Below, piece after piece: positions 9,802-20,394 of a DNA stretch of 64,000 nucleotides. Positions within the stretch are counted from its first letter, which is position 1, and each line of letters starts with the position of its first letter. This DNA comes from Bacteroidetes bacterium OLB12. GTDB taxonomy: Bacteria > Bacteroidota > Bacteroidia > Cytophagales > Cyclobacteriaceae. Where the stretch lies: NCBI GenBank assembly GCA_001567185.1, contig LNFR01000083.1, positions 1 through 64,000 on the forward strand, written 5' to 3'. Position numbers and translations under genes: made by a program. The notes beneath the pieces are model-generated. The model did no database searches. It saw only the letters and a program-made list of their open reading frames with translations, and was not told the origin of the DNA.

Positions 9802-11973
9802 ATGCGTACACTCATCGTATTTAGTTTCCTTTTTGTTTCCGTTACCCTTTTCGACCAGAAGCGAAATGCCGGTTATCAATTAGCAATTAAAAGGGCCTCC
9901 TCTGCCATTGTAATTGATGGCGTGTTAAACGAACCCGCCTGGCTTGAAAGTGCCACCGCCTCCGATTTTTTTATGGTGCTGCCAATGGATACCAGCAAGG
10001 CACAGGTTAAAACCGATGTGAAGCTTACCTATGATGAAGATAACCTCTATCTGATTGCTATCTGCTACCACGCCTTACCGGGACCGTATATTGTTGAATC
10101 GCTGAGAAGAGATTTTGCTTTTGGTAAGAACGACAACTTCCTGCTGTTTATGGATACGTTCGATGATCAGACCAACGGATTTTCGTTTGGTGCCAACGCA
10201 GCCGGTGCGCAGTGGGATGGCTTGATGTATGAAGGCAGTAAAGTAGATCTGAACTGGGATAACCAGTGGACTTCCGTTGTAAAAAATTACGATGACAAAT
10301 GGATATTTGAAGCCGCCATTCCTTTTAAAACCATTCGCTTTAAAGAAGGCATGAATACATGGGGCATAAACTTTAGCCGGTTAGATTTAAAGACAACAGA
10401 AAAATCAAGCTGGACACCCGTGCCGCGACAATTTCCAACGGCTTCGCTCGCCTTTAGCGGAACCCTGGTTTGGGATACGCCACCTAAAAAAGCTGGCGCC
10501 AACATTTCCGTTATTCCTTATCTGCTTGGGGGTATCACACAAAATCGGGAGAACATAAACCAAACCACCCACCGTGCCGAAGCCGGAGTGGATGTAAAGG
10601 TTGCTGTTACCTCCTCGCTTAATTTAGACCTTACTGTTAACCCCGATTTTTCGCAAGTAGATGTGGACCGGCAGGTAACCAACCTCGATCGGTTTGAATT
10701 GTTCTTTCCTGAACGCAGGCAGTTCTTCCTGGAGAATGGCGACATGTTTAATAATTTCGGATATACTACCATTCGTCCATTCTTTTCAAGACGCATTGGG
10801 TTAGCTGCACCCATTCAGGCGGGTGCGCGCCTAAGCGGTAAGCTCGATAAAAACTGGCGTATTGCGGCCATGAACATGCAAACCGGTAAGGTTGAAGAAG
10901 AAAACATTCCGGCACAGAACTTTTCGGTAGTGGCATTACAGCGCAAGGTATTTGCCCGCTCGAATGTGGGCTTGTTGATGATTAATAAAGAATCGTTGAA
11001 TTATGCGGTGCCCGATAATTTTACGGGTACAATTTATTCTAAGTTCAATCGCAATATGGGGCTTGAGTATAACCTGGCCTCGGCCAATAATAAATGGCTA
11101 GGGAAGGCTTTACTCCTCAAATCATTTACACCACAAAAGCAAAGCGATGATTTTGTTTATTCCGGTCATTTACAATATGCCGGTCGTAAATTTCAAATCA
11201 GCAATCAGTATGAGTTTGTAGGTAACGGATATACGGCTGAAGTGGGCTATGTACCCCGCAACAATTACGTGCGCATCAACCCACAGATTTCTTACCTGTT
11301 TTTTCCAAAAGGCAAACATGTATTGAGTCATGGGCCAAAACTGGCAACCAGTATTTTCTTTACGCCTGATTATAAACAAACCGATAGCGAAACGTACCTT
11401 GCTTACAACATTAACTTTCGCAACCTAAGTACACTTGTACTATGGGTTGCTAACGATTATGTGAAATTGCTTCGTCCATTTGATCCCACCAATTTTAACC
11501 TGGATAGTCTTGCCGCGGGAACAGAACATCGCTGGCAGGCTGTTGGTGGTGAGTTTTCCTCGAAACCCCAAAGTCGGTTTACCTATTCTTTAAGCGCCCG
11601 CTATGGCGGATACTTTGCTGAAGGAACCCGCGCATTTTTTAGCAGCGAGTTGGGTTATCGCTTTCAGCCCTACGTAAGTTTTGTACTCAGCTCGAGCTAT
11701 AATGATATCCGGTTGCCACAACCGTGGGGGCGTCATACATTTTGGTTAGTGGGTCCGCGATTGGATGTAACCTTTACCAATAAAATTTTCTTCACAACGT
11801 TTTTGCAATACAACGAACAACGCAATAACATCAATTTGAATACCCGCTTTCAGTGGCGTTACCGTCCGGCCAGCGATTTATTTGTTGTGTACACCGATAA
11901 TTACCTGCCAAATACCCTGATGGCAAAAAATCATGCCCTGGTGTTGAAGTTTACATATTGGTGGAACATTTAA
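9802..11973 (+). CDS. DUF5916 outer-membrane-type protein with CBM9-like N-terminal domain
   Basis: 723 residues. I chose the ATG at 9802 because it gives a signal peptide (MRTLIVFSFLFVSVTLF); an upstream GTG at 9769 would place charged residues before it. The N-terminal third has the carbohydrate-binding-family-9-like pattern (IVIDGVLNEPAWLESA...FFMVLPMDTSKA...VKLTYDEDNLYL). The rest matches DUF5916: LDLTVNPDFSQVDVDRQVTNLDRF and FPERRQFFLENG, followed by many alternating beta strands and a C-terminal aromatic (YWWNI). These features suggest an outer-membrane beta-barrel. The substrate is unknown. The following FAH-family gene is 29 bp downstream on the same strand. Confidence 0.85.
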   Translation: MRTLIVFSFLFVSVTLFDQKRNAGYQLAIKRASSAIVIDGVLNEPAWLESATASDFFMVLPMDTSKAQVKTDVKLTYDEDNLYLIAICYHALPGPYIVESLRRDFAFGKNDNFLLFMDTFDDQTNGFSFGANAAGAQWDGLMYEGSKVDLNWDNQWTSVVKNYDDKWIFEAAIPFKTIRFKEGMNTWGINFSRLDLKTTEKSSWTPVPRQFPTASLAFSGTLVWDTPPKKAGANISVIPYLLGGITQNRENINQTTHRAEAGVDVKVAVTSSLNLDLTVNPDFSQVDVDRQVTNLDRFELFFPERRQFFLENGDMFNNFGYTTIRPFFSRRIGLAAPIQAGARLSGKLDKNWRIAAMNMQTGKVEEENIPAQNFSVVALQRKVFARSNVGLLMINKESLNYAVPDNFTGTIYSKFNRNMGLEYNLASANNKWLGKALLLKSFTPQKQSDDFVYSGHLQYAGRKFQISNQYEFVGNGYTAEVGYVPRNNYVRINPQISYLFFPKGKHVLSHGPKLATSIFFTPDYKQTDSETYLAYNINFRNLSTLVLWVANDYVKLLRPFDPTNFNLDSLAAGTEHRWQAVGGEFSSKPQSRFTYSLSARYGGYFAEGTRAFFSSELGYRFQPYVSFVLSSSYNDIRLPQPWGRHTFWLVGPRLDVTFTNKIFFTTFLQYNEQRNNINLNTRFQWRYRPASDLFVVYTDNYLPNTLMAKNHALVLKFTYWWNI

Positions 11974-12002
11974 ACGCTTAACTTTATGAAATAAGTTAGG
12001 CT

Positions 12003-12845
12003 ATGCATCTTTATAAAACTTCGGAGGGGCCCCTATTGATTTACGAGGGCAACGCTTGCCTGATTCGCCAACCGTGGGATGCATTGATTAACCGAACAGC
12101 GCTTCATAAGTACCTAAAAGAAGTTTTAAAAAGTTCGCAGGCAGTTACTCCAGAGCATGTGCAACAACTTACAACCCATGCAGCCGCACCCATAGGCACA
12201 CAGGAAGTATGGGCAGCCGGAGTAACATACTTACGCAGCCGCGATGCTCGCATGGAAGAATCAAAAGAATCGGGGGCGGCTGATGTGTATCAGAAAGTTT
12301 ATGAAGCAAGCCGGCCTGAATTATTTTTTAAAGCATTGCCAACACGGGTGGTTGGGTCTGGAGCTATTGTGAACATCCGCAGTGATTCTTCGTGGAATGT
12401 TCCCGAACCGGAACTAACCCTATTCATCAATTCGGAAGGACAAATTCAAGCCTACACCGTTGGCAACGACATGAGTTCGCGCAGCATTGAAGGTGAAAAT
12501 CCATTGTATCTGCCGCAGGCCAAAATGTATGAAGGAAGTTGTGCGTTAGGCCCTTGTCTTTACGTTCCTGAAAACCCGATCTCTCCCGAAACAGAAATTG
12601 CAATCAGCATTCTGCGCAACCGGCAGGAAGTATTTGGCGGAACCATCCGGCTAAACCGGATGAAGCGATCGTTTACTGAATTAGCAAGCTGGCTTTACAA
12701 GGCCTGTAAATTTCCGCAAGGAAGTTTCTTAATGACGGGAACCGGCATTGTGCCCGGCAATGATTTTACGCTTCAAAAAAACGATGAGGTAATAATTTCC
12801 ATTGATGGAATTGGTACGCTAAGCAATGAGGTGGATGTTATCTGA
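12003..12845 (+). CDS. fumarylacetoacetate hydrolase-family protein (2-keto-3-deoxy-aldonate dehydratase-like)
   Basis: 280-residue FAH-fold metalloenzyme. The central block PEPELTLFINSEGQIQAY followed by GNDMSSRSIEGENPLYLPQAK and CALGP is the pattern of the 2-dehydro-3-deoxy-D-arabinonate/aldonate dehydratase branch rather than true fumarylacetoacetases. The metal-site acidic residues (E in PEPELT) are present; the usual Asp in SSRDIEG is Ser here. The C-terminus (GTGIVPGNDFTLQKNDEVIISIDGIGTL) is also typical. It probably acts in cytoplasmic sugar-acid breakdown, although no other enzymes of such a pathway lie nearby. It may share a transcript with the DUF5916 gene. Confidence 0.8.
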   Translation: MHLYKTSEGPLLIYEGNACLIRQPWDALINRTALHKYLKEVLKSSQAVTPEHVQQLTTHAAAPIGTQEVWAAGVTYLRSRDARMEESKESGAADVYQKVYEASRPELFFKALPTRVVGSGAIVNIRSDSSWNVPEPELTLFINSEGQIQAYTVGNDMSSRSIEGENPLYLPQAKMYEGSCALGPCLYVPENPISPETEIAISILRNRQEVFGGTIRLNRMKRSFTELASWLYKACKFPQGSFLMTGTGIVPGNDFTLQKNDEVIISIDGIGTLSNEVDVI

Positions 12846-12901
12846 TTAAACCCTGTGTAGCGCTCCGCTAAAGATAAACCTACCCGGATTCTGATAACGA
12901 A

Positions 12902-13816
12902 CTACCAGCTTCCACTACTTCCCCCTCCACCAAAACTTCCGCCACCACCCGAAAAACTGCTGCCGCCACTGCTCCAGCTTGAACTTCCCGAACTCCAACT
13001 GCTTCCGCTACTCCAACCTCCGCCCGATCCGGAACCGCCACCTTCTCCAAATTTTTTGGCAAGTCTCTTACCCCAGGGCGTTCTGTTTACCAACCATTTA
13101 ATAATGGGAAATCCAATCAGGTAAGATACACCTGGCACATACCACAAATGCAATGGAAAAACAAATGCAGGAAAAATGGAAAAGAACGGTGTAAGAAATA
13201 AATACATAAACCAACCCCAGCTGCCTTTAATAAACAAACCAAAAAAAGCGAAGATGCCAAGGAAAGCATAAATACCCAGACCGATGAGAATACGCGCAGT
13301 TGTTGAAAGCTCAATCAGGTCACCGATGTCATCGGCTGAATATTCGCCACCGATGGCAGCCACGATTCCATTTACTGCTGCAATAATGCCTCCATCAAAA
13401 TCTGCCCTGCGAAAGGCAGGCGCCATTTCGTTGCGGATAATGCGGTTGCACTGGGCATCGGTTAATACACCTTCCAATCCATGGCCCACCTCAATGCGCA
13501 TCTTATGATCGTCAACAGCAATTAACAAGAGCACCCCATTGTCTTTATCCTTCTGCCCTAACTTCCACTTCTCCGCTACACGAAGGGAATATTCTTCGAT
13601 GACCTCTCCCTCAAGTGAACTAATAGTAAGGATAGCTATCTGATTGGAAGTAGAGTCTTCGTACGCTTTTAATTGTGATTCTAATGCTTCTACCGTTTCT
13701 TGTTTTAACACCCGCGCATCGTCATGCACACGGGTGCCCCACAACTCAGGTACCGGCTTTTGTGCTACTGCCCATCCTGAAACAAACAGAAAGAATATGA
13801 ATGTAAACCGCATCAT
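12902..13816 (-). CDS. TPM-domain membrane protein with Gly/Ser-rich tail
   Basis: 304 residues. Signal peptide (MMRFTFIFFLFVSGWAVAQ), then a TPM (TPM_phosphatase/YgcG) domain: VHDDARVLKQETVEALESQL, QIAILTISSLEGE, KWKLGQKDKDNGVLLLIA and MRIEVGHGLEGVLTDAQC. Three hydrophobic segments follow (about residues 165-245), and the C-terminus is a long Gly/Ser/Trp-rich tail ending SSGSW. This is the standard layout of bacterial TPM membrane proteins, whose biochemical role is poorly known. An uninterrupted frame joins it to the upstream TPM gene, but that fusion appears to come from a missing base; its own signal peptide marks an independent gene starting 19 bp after the neighbour's restored stop. Confidence 0.85.
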   Translation of the reverse strand: MMRFTFIFFLFVSGWAVAQKPVPELWGTRVHDDARVLKQETVEALESQLKAYEDSTSNQIAILTISSLEGEVIEEYSLRVAEKWKLGQKDKDNGVLLLIAVDDHKMRIEVGHGLEGVLTDAQCNRIIRNEMAPAFRRADFDGGIIAAVNGIVAAIGGEYSADDIGDLIELSTTARILIGLGIYAFLGIFAFFGLFIKGSWGWFMYLFLTPFFSIFPAFVFPLHLWYVPGVSYLIGFPIIKWLVNRTPWGKRLAKKFGEGGGSGSGGGWSSGSSWSSGSSSWSSGGSSFSGGGGSFGGGGSSGSW

Positions 13817-13835
13817 GTTTTTTTCTTTATCAGCT

Positions 13836-14578
13836 TTACCAGGAATCGCTCGAACCACCTCCACCAGAAAATCCTCCACCACCAAAATCACCACCCCACG
13901 AACCTCCTGAGAACCACGGCCACCACCCAACATGCTACCCATCATAGCGGCTGTCCAGTACCCACCAGCACCGCCCCCGCCCCGGTTTCTGCGCGACATC
14001 AGGATCACCAGCAGGATTATGAAAATAATAGTACTCCACGAAGATTTTTTACCTCGCTTGCGCGGAGCCGGGTTGTCGTTTTTGTATTCACCGGCTACCG
14101 CTTTTATAATGGCTGCCACTCCGGCCTGAATACCGGCTTCGTAATTTCCTTCTCTGAAATACGGAGCCACTTCATTGCGATTGATGCGGCTGCTTAATGC
14201 ATCGGTAAGAACTCCTTCCAGTCCATACCCTACTTCAATACGCATTTGGCGTTCCTGCATCGCAATAAGAAACAGCACGCCATTGTCTTTTCCTTTTTGA
14301 CCGAGTTTCCACGCTTCAAACACACGCACGCTATACCCATCAATGTCTTCGCCTTCCAGCGAGGGCACAATCAACACAGCAATTTGGGTTGAAGTGGAAT
14401 CGCGATGCGCCTGGAGTAAGGCCTCCATTTGCGCTTTCGCGGATGCGGAAAGAACATTTGCTTCGTCATGCACCCACACGGCATTGTGAGACGGAATGGC
14501 ACGCTGGGCATGCACCAGAAAACTTGTTGCTACCAGCAACAGAAAAAAAACAAATCGGAAAGGAAAACTCAATCTCAT
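13836..14578 (-). CDS. TPM-domain membrane protein (one apparent indel)
   Basis: A 247-residue TPM protein with a signal peptide (MRLSFPFRFVFFLLLVATSFLVHAQ) and motifs VWVHDEANVLSASAK, QIAVLIVPSLEGED, LGQKGKDNGVLFLIA and MRIEVGYGLEGVLTDA. One hydrophobic helix (TIIFIILLVILM) precedes a Gly-rich region. As read, the frame runs on into the next gene (558 residues in all). Adding one base at about 13904-13909 (a GG that should be GGG) turns the unlikely hydrophobic tail into the family-typical GGSWGGDFGGGGFSGGG...SDSW and a TAA at 13836. It is a paralog of the downstream gene. Confidence 0.8.
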
Positions 14579-14586
14579 GCAAACGC

Positions 14587-15237
14587 TTATTCCAACCGTA
14601 AATCGTCTTTCAATTCGTTCACATCATCCGGAGTTATTACAAATCCTTTCTCCAACAGCAAATCGCCACAGCGTTTAATAGCCGATACAATGCCATCGGT
14701 AATATGACCTTGTTTTACATTTTCGATAATTACTTTAACCATGCTATCCCATTCTTTCTGATCCACCACTTTGCTAATCCCCTTATCGGCCATTACAATT
14801 ACCTCATGTTCGAAAAACGAAATAAAAATCATGATGCCCGTGCGCTGGCGTGTGTTAAAAACTTCTTCTTCCAGAAACGCACTTTGTGCCCGTTTATAAG
14901 TAGCCTGATCCATATACGATTGGCTGAGCATTAAGCGTTTTACAGCAGCCATGTAATTTGCCAGTACTGCACAAAGCAGACCGCCCGTAACAACCAGGGT
15001 AAAAATTAAAACCGGATCATACACAGCAAGGGTTGGAATGTACCGGTCAAAAATCACAATCAATGCAAACACCAATGCAGCCCCTGTTAAGGCTGCCCGG
15101 TAATTGGCAATCGTATAATGGCTGCTCTTTTCTACAAACACTGGAACAATCTCGCCAGAGATTTTACTTTCGGCTTCTTTCACCGCGCTTTTGATGCGCT
15201 CCAGGTCTTGCTGACTAAATCGGTCTTGAATGGTCAT
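14587..15237 (-). CDS. TPM-domain protein, membrane-anchored, no signal peptide
   Basis: 216 residues starting MTIQDRFSQQDLERIKSAV; a start 34 codons upstream is unlikely because it falls in sequence unlike the family. A divergent TPM domain (EAESKISGEIVPVFVEKSSHY, RTGIMIFISFFEHEVIVMADKG) is interrupted by two hydrophobic helices (about residues 45-65 and 75-95), as in the DUF2154-less YgcG/CNM-type proteins. The C-terminus (IVSAIKRCGDLLLEKGFVITPDDVNELKDDLRLE) is conserved in this subgroup. It is 8 bp upstream of the first signal-peptide TPM gene, making a three-gene TPM operon. Confidence 0.8.
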   Translation of the reverse strand: MTIQDRFSQQDLERIKSAVKEAESKISGEIVPVFVEKSSHYTIANYRAALTGAALVFALIVIFDRYIPTLAVYDPVLIFTLVVTGGLLCAVLANYMAAVKRLMLSQSYMDQATYKRAQSAFLEEEVFNTRQRTGIMIFISFFEHEVIVMADKGISKVVDQKEWDSMVKVIIENVKQGHITDGIVSAIKRCGDLLLEKGFVITPDDVNELKDDLRLE

Positions 15238-15305
15238 AGCAATGATAATTGAGGAAAACAAAGATAGCGGAAAACAAACTCCGTTTGGCAGAACCAAATA
15301 AATAA

Positions 15306-18140
15306 TCAGTTTGCACCAATCAATGTAAAAGCCCCCCAATAGTAGGGCTGCGGATACACAAACCGTGTAGTTTGCATGGCCTGCTGGTAGGCCTCCGAGA
15401 TATTAGCGGTGGTCAGGTAGTTTTTATAAAAAGCCTCCATAAATGTTACCGTGGCTTCATCACTAATCTTCCACAACGACCCCATTACCGACCGGGCACC
15501 GGCTAATTGAAATGCCCGTTGCAACCCCCACACACCTTCACCACTTTGAATTTCACCCAAACCGGTTTCGCAGGCCGAAAGCACTACCAGTTGGGTTTCT
15601 GGTAAATCGAGTTGTGTAACTTCATACGCAGTAAGAAAGCCATCTTCATACAATTCGTAATCCGAAACGGAAAGCGGTTCGCGATCGGCTGCACCAGCCA
15701 ATATTAATTTTGATTTTAAATAGGTATCTGCTTTGGAAAGCTGATCAAACTGTCCGTGTGTGGCAAGATGTAACACCGCAGGGTTTTTTAATTTTTTAAC
15801 ATTCGATTCGTTTGCTTCTAGTGCCGTTAACAATTCTGTTTTAAAACCACTTTCTGCTGCTTTGATACGAATAAGCTCTACTTCTTTCTTGGTTCCCGGA
15901 AGGGCGGAAATTCCGGCACGGGTTGTTTCACTTGCTTCAACCGGAACAATTTCATTGCTGAGATAGCGATTATTACCCTGTTTCCGGCTCATATCAAATT
16001 GTGGATTACCTACCAGCACAATGGATTTACCTGTTTGCATTTCCGATGTGGTGGTTAGTAAATCCCGGCCCGTTGAAACCCGCTTTACTTCTATTTCGTC
16101 CAGCACAAATTTTTGTGTGGCCGGGTTTTGCAACGTAACCGGGTTAAGGATGTGATACACGCCATCGGCACTTAGCATTACTGTATGAACACCTTTTAAT
16201 TGTTCGCTGATCTTCAGCCAGTAGGTATTGTAACTGTCAGTATCTTCTAACTGCGTGCGCACCCGGTTTTGATAGTTCCGGAAACTTCGTATTTCAAAAG
16301 CATCGCCTTCACCGATTTGAAAAAATCCTGGTTTGTTTTCTCCTGGTCTAATTACAAATGCCCAGTATTGAACCTTCGGTTTGTCGAACGTAAAGTGCGT
16401 GCGCTGCACCCGAACAATTTCCAGGTACACCTCGCCTTTCTTCAACTTTGACTGAACCCGCTGCCAGGGCACCGGCTTCAGAAGATCGCTGGTACCTAAT
16501 TTCCGATTCAGGGCCTGCTCCAGATCGGCCACCCGCACCGAAAGGCGATTGATCGAATCGTTGATGGCAGGCGAAGGATTTTTCTGATTAACCTGGTAAA
16601 ATGCGGCAAGCTTATCGCGCAAACGCCTGATCTCTTTCACCTCAGCCAACGCCACGCGGTCGTTCAGCCTGCGCAATTGCCGTTCTTGCTCGCGCGTGGC
16701 ATCCAGAATTAATCCCTTGGTTTGTATCACCTTGTTCAGAATCTCTCCAACCCGATCATCGCCTCGCTCGGTCATGAGCAGCAGCAGGCTATAGTATTCG
16801 TCCAGCTTTTTTTGAATAACCCTTGAAGAACTCCTTCTTCTCGGCTTCGGAAAAGAATTGAAAATTTTTCTTCAGCAATTCTTCTTCCGATAACAAAAGT
16901 TTTGTGCTCTCCTTGTAGCATACGCCAGGTTAGACTTCTGCACCTGCAGGTTCAGGTAAACCGGAAGGTAAGCCTGCCGCCATGCTTCCGCAGATGCACC
17001 CACAAACTTGTAACTCGCCAGCGAGGTAATAAGTTTAAACGCTTCGGTATAGTAGCGTTCTGCTTCGCTGAGGTTTCCGGTAAGTTGTGCAAAGACTGCC
17101 TGATCGATTAATCCCGTTGCGTAGGGTCGTGCCAATTCGGTTTGCCCGGATTTGCCGGCAGCAATAATCAACGCGGTTGCCGTACCTCCCAGGGTGTTTA
17201 CCTGGCTCAGATACTTCCTCGAATCGATCATCTGTTGCTTGAAGGAATCTGCCAGGTAGGGAGAGTTCATGTATTGCTCGGAGTTTGCCAGACTTTCCTG
17301 CGACATAGCATTCATGCGTTGCGTGTGTTCCCATACGGCCTTTGCATAAGGCAATGCCGCTGCATATTGAAAACTGTTGAAGTACGCGGAAGACAACAGG
17401 GCGTTGTAGGTTTGCCGGTTTGAATTAAGCACTACTTCGTTGCTTGTTTGCATGCTCTTTTCATATTCTGCTTTCGCCTTCAACAACTGCTGCTTTGTTT
17501 CTTCGGGCAAAGACGGATCGATTTTGAAAACTTCATCTGCCGGTTGCTGCTTCATCTTCAGTACACCGGCTTCGGTCAGATCGCGAAGTTTCAATCCGGA
17601 AACAATGGCTTCGTCATACCGCTCCAACCCAATAAGGGTATTGGACAGCTCGCTGTAATACATTAACCGCGAATAATAGTGCTCGCTGCTTTCCAGCAAT
17701 GCCTGCTTGCTTTCCAGGTATCGCAGGTTTTTTTCGAAGAGCCGCTGGGTGCGGTTAAGCCGGCTCACCGTAAGGTATGCCTGTTCAATACTTTCGGGAG
17801 TTAGCATTGAATAGCCCCGGTTAACAAACGGATAATGCAGTTCATATGCCCCAATGGCTTCGCGAATCAGTTCGGATGCGCGTCCCGTTTCGCCCAGCGA
17901 CTCGACAAACGCAACCACCAAGGTGCGCGCATTGAAATACTCTTCATCTACGGCTGTAAAGTTTTCATCCACAAACTTCATCAGCCGATTTGCGGCTTCC
18001 AGTTTATTGGCGGCATAGGCAAGGTTGGTGGTGAGTTGATCGTATGCGGCATAATCAACCGGGCGTGTTCGGGTACGGTCTTGCTGGCCCGCCACCGAAT
18101 GTGAAAAAAACACAATCGCTAAAAATATACCCAGTCGCAT
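15306..18140 (-). CDS. exported TPR-CHAT domain protein (two apparent indels)
   Basis: CHAT domains are caspase-like cysteine proteases. This 944-residue protein begins with a signal peptide (MRLGIFLAIVFFSHSVAGQQ; ATG at 18140 preferred over 18164). Helical TPR-like repeats follow over about residues 25-420 (for example ASELIREAIGAYELHYP, YYSELSNTLIGLERYDEAI, AKAVWEHTQ), then a coiled-coil-like stretch (TREQERQLRRLNDRVALAEVKE). The C-terminal CHAT domain has the catalytic His in HLATHGQFDQ (about residue 795) and Cys in LSACETGLG (about residue 857), then GSLWKISDEATVTFMEAFY. As read, the gene is split into two frames. One added base at about 16916 and one removed from a T7 run at 16807-16813 restore the continuous link LLSEEELLKKNFQFF...KKLDEYYSLLL. 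Confidence 0.85.
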
Positions 18141-18218
18141 ACACGCAGTAAACACCTCCTGCAACTTACTCCATCGGCCTCGCTTCGTAAAGTTAAAAAT
18201 TGACTATTTTAGCCGGTC

Positions 18219-19695
18219 ATGATTCAAGCCTTGTTCGTTCACAGCTGGAAGAAGTTTACCCGTTCGGTTTCATTTTCAAAAGAGCTTGCCACCCATCTGT
18301 TCCTGGCATTTATTGCGCTGACGCTGGTGGGGTATTCGCTGGCCCTGGGTTTCGTGCTGGAGAATATTATCACCAAAGGTTTGAAACAAGCCGATAGCTT
18401 TCAGTTTCTAAATGGCCTGGTGCTGTATTACTTCGGATTTGAATTTATGATGCGTTACTTCATGCAAAACCTGCCGGTGCTGGACGTACAGCCTTACCTG
18501 CACCTGCCCATGAAACGCAGCCGCATTGTCCATTACCTGCTTCTTAAATCCGAAGTCCATGTACTCAATATCCTGGTGCCCCTGCTCTTTGCTCCCTTTG
18601 CCTTTACAACGGTTGCCGCACGCTTTGGTACCGGGGCCTGGAACTGGCTGCTCTCGCTATGGATGATCAGCATCGGCATGCATTATGTCATTCTTCTTTT
18701 TAAAAAGGGATGGGACGATACCCTGCCCGGGTTTCTTGCTCTGATCGCCTTCTTCGGATTGCTGGGGGCTTCCGACTACTATGGCTGGTTTAAATTGTCG
18801 GAGGTTTCTTCCTGGCTGTTTGCCTACACGGTGCAAGGTCCCATCCTGCTGCTGATCATCACACTGTTTGTATTGTTGTTGTACTTCTTCAGTTTCCGGT
18901 TCTTTCTCCACAGCATGTACCCCGATGAAAGGACCTTGCAAAAGACAACCTGGGGACGTACGCAAGACTGGAGTTTTCTTAATTCCTTTGGGGCTGTTGG
19001 CGATTGGATCAACCTCGAGATAAAATTGATTTTGCGCAACAAGCGCACACGTAATGTTCTTTTTCTCAGTTCTTTCTTCTTGCTATACGGGTTGATTTTC
19101 TATACCCGCGATCGCTATACCGAAGGCATGCCCGGCTTTTTGCTTTTTATCGGCACTTTCATTACCGGAATTTTTATGATCAACTATGGCCAGTTCCTTT
19201 TCAGCTGGCAGGGCGGGCATTTTTGATTTTATTCTTACGCGACCCGTTTCATTGACACAGTACGTAGAATCAAAATACTGGTTGCTGAGCGGGGTTACCG
19301 TAATCTGTTTTCTGCTCAGCATCCCCTATGTCTATTTTGGGTGGAAGATATTACTCATCCAGACGGCAATGACCTTATTTAATCTGGGCGTAAATAGTTA
19401 TGTAATCATGAACATGGCCATGTGGGAGCCAAAGAAAATTGATTTAGGCAAAGGAACAACTTTCAACTACGAAGGGGTGGGTGCTGCCCAGTGGGTAATG
19501 GGTATTCCCATTTTGATCGGCCCTTATCTTTTTTATCTGCCTTTCAGTTGGGCGGGGTATCCCACTCTTGGTCTGTTGGCTGTAGGGATTGTAGGATTGA
19601 TTGGCATTGTACTGCGGCCCTACTTTTTGAAAATAACTACTCAACGACTCGAATCCCGTAGGTACGTGATTGCTGCGGGCTTTAGAAAAGACTAA
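18219..19695 (+). CDS. DUF5687-type ABC transporter permease (one apparent indel)
   Basis: 491-residue polytopic membrane protein matching the Bacteroidota permease family DUF5687. The N-terminus is SWKKFTRSVSFSKELATHLFLAF; about 11 hydrophobic segments follow, with LHLPMKRSRIVHYLLLKSE and LILRNKRTRNVLF in cytoplasmic loops. The frame breaks at FSWQGGHF; removing one T from a T5 run at about 19222-19226 restores GGHFDFILTRPVSLTQYVESKYWLL and continues to 19695. The ATPase gene starts 5 bp downstream, so the two form one transporter. The substrate is unknown. A divergent promoter region of about 80 bp separates it from the TPR-CHAT gene. Confidence 0.85.
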
Positions 19696-19700
19696 CTAAT

Positions 19701-20394
19701 ATGATCTCCATTCAGGCATTAAAAAAATCTTACAAAAACACCCCCGTGGTTGACATCCCTCAACTTGGCATTAGTCAAAATGAAAGTTTTGGATTGGTGG
19801 GAAACAACGGAGCCGGTAAGACCACCTTGTTTAGAATGATCTTAGACCTGGTGCGCCCCACGGAAGGCGAAGTGCAGATCAATGGCAGAAATGGGCAGGG
19901 CAATGATGAATGGAAGCATTATGTTGGCTCATTCCTGGATGAAAATTTTCTGATTCCCTATCTCACCCCGGATGAGTATTTTAAATTCGTTGGGAAGCTT
20001 CACAATTATTCGGATGCGGATCTCAAACATTTCACTCAAAAATTTGAAGACCTTTTTCACGGGGAGATTACCGGAAAAGACAAATACATTGGCGATCTTA
20101 GCAAAGGGAATTTAAAAAAAGTAGGCATTGCCGCAGCCTTTCTTGGCAACCCGCAAGTTGTTATCCTGGACGAACCGTTTGAAAACCTGGATCCCACTTC
20201 TCAAATCCGGCTCAAGCAACTGTTGCAACAGGAACGCCAGTCGCGATCGCTCACCTATCTGATTTCCAGCCACGAACTTAAACCACATTACGGAAATTTG
20301 CGAGCGCATTGTGGTATTGGAAAAGGGCCGCATAATCAAAGACCTGAAAGGAACCAACCTGCTGGCCGAGTTGGAAGCATACTTCAACGCATAA
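19701..20394 (+). CDS. ABC transporter ATP-binding protein (one apparent indel)
   Basis: 230-residue ATPase pairing with the preceding permease. Walker A is GNNGAGKTTLF (about residue 35), the signature is LSKGNLKKVGIAAA (a variant of LSGGQ), Walker B is VVILDEPFENLDP, and the switch His is in ISSHEL. The last stretch as read is not family-like; removing one A at about 20280-20282 restores LNHITEICERIVVLEKGRIIKDLKGT...ELEAYFNA and a TAA at 20392-20394, one base before the stop of the convergent hydrolase gene. DUF5687 systems usually have this single short ATPase. Confidence 0.9.

Noticed and set aside
12902-14578. A single 558-residue protein with two TPM domains fused head to tail.
   Set aside because: The linker is unlike the family tail in this frame; one added base restores a Gly-rich ending and a stop, and the second half has its own signal peptide. 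Two genes are more likely.
15306-16775. An independent CHAT-only gene of 489 residues.
   Set aside because: The preceding TPR gene continues into it once two single-base errors are corrected, and the joining segment is family-like.
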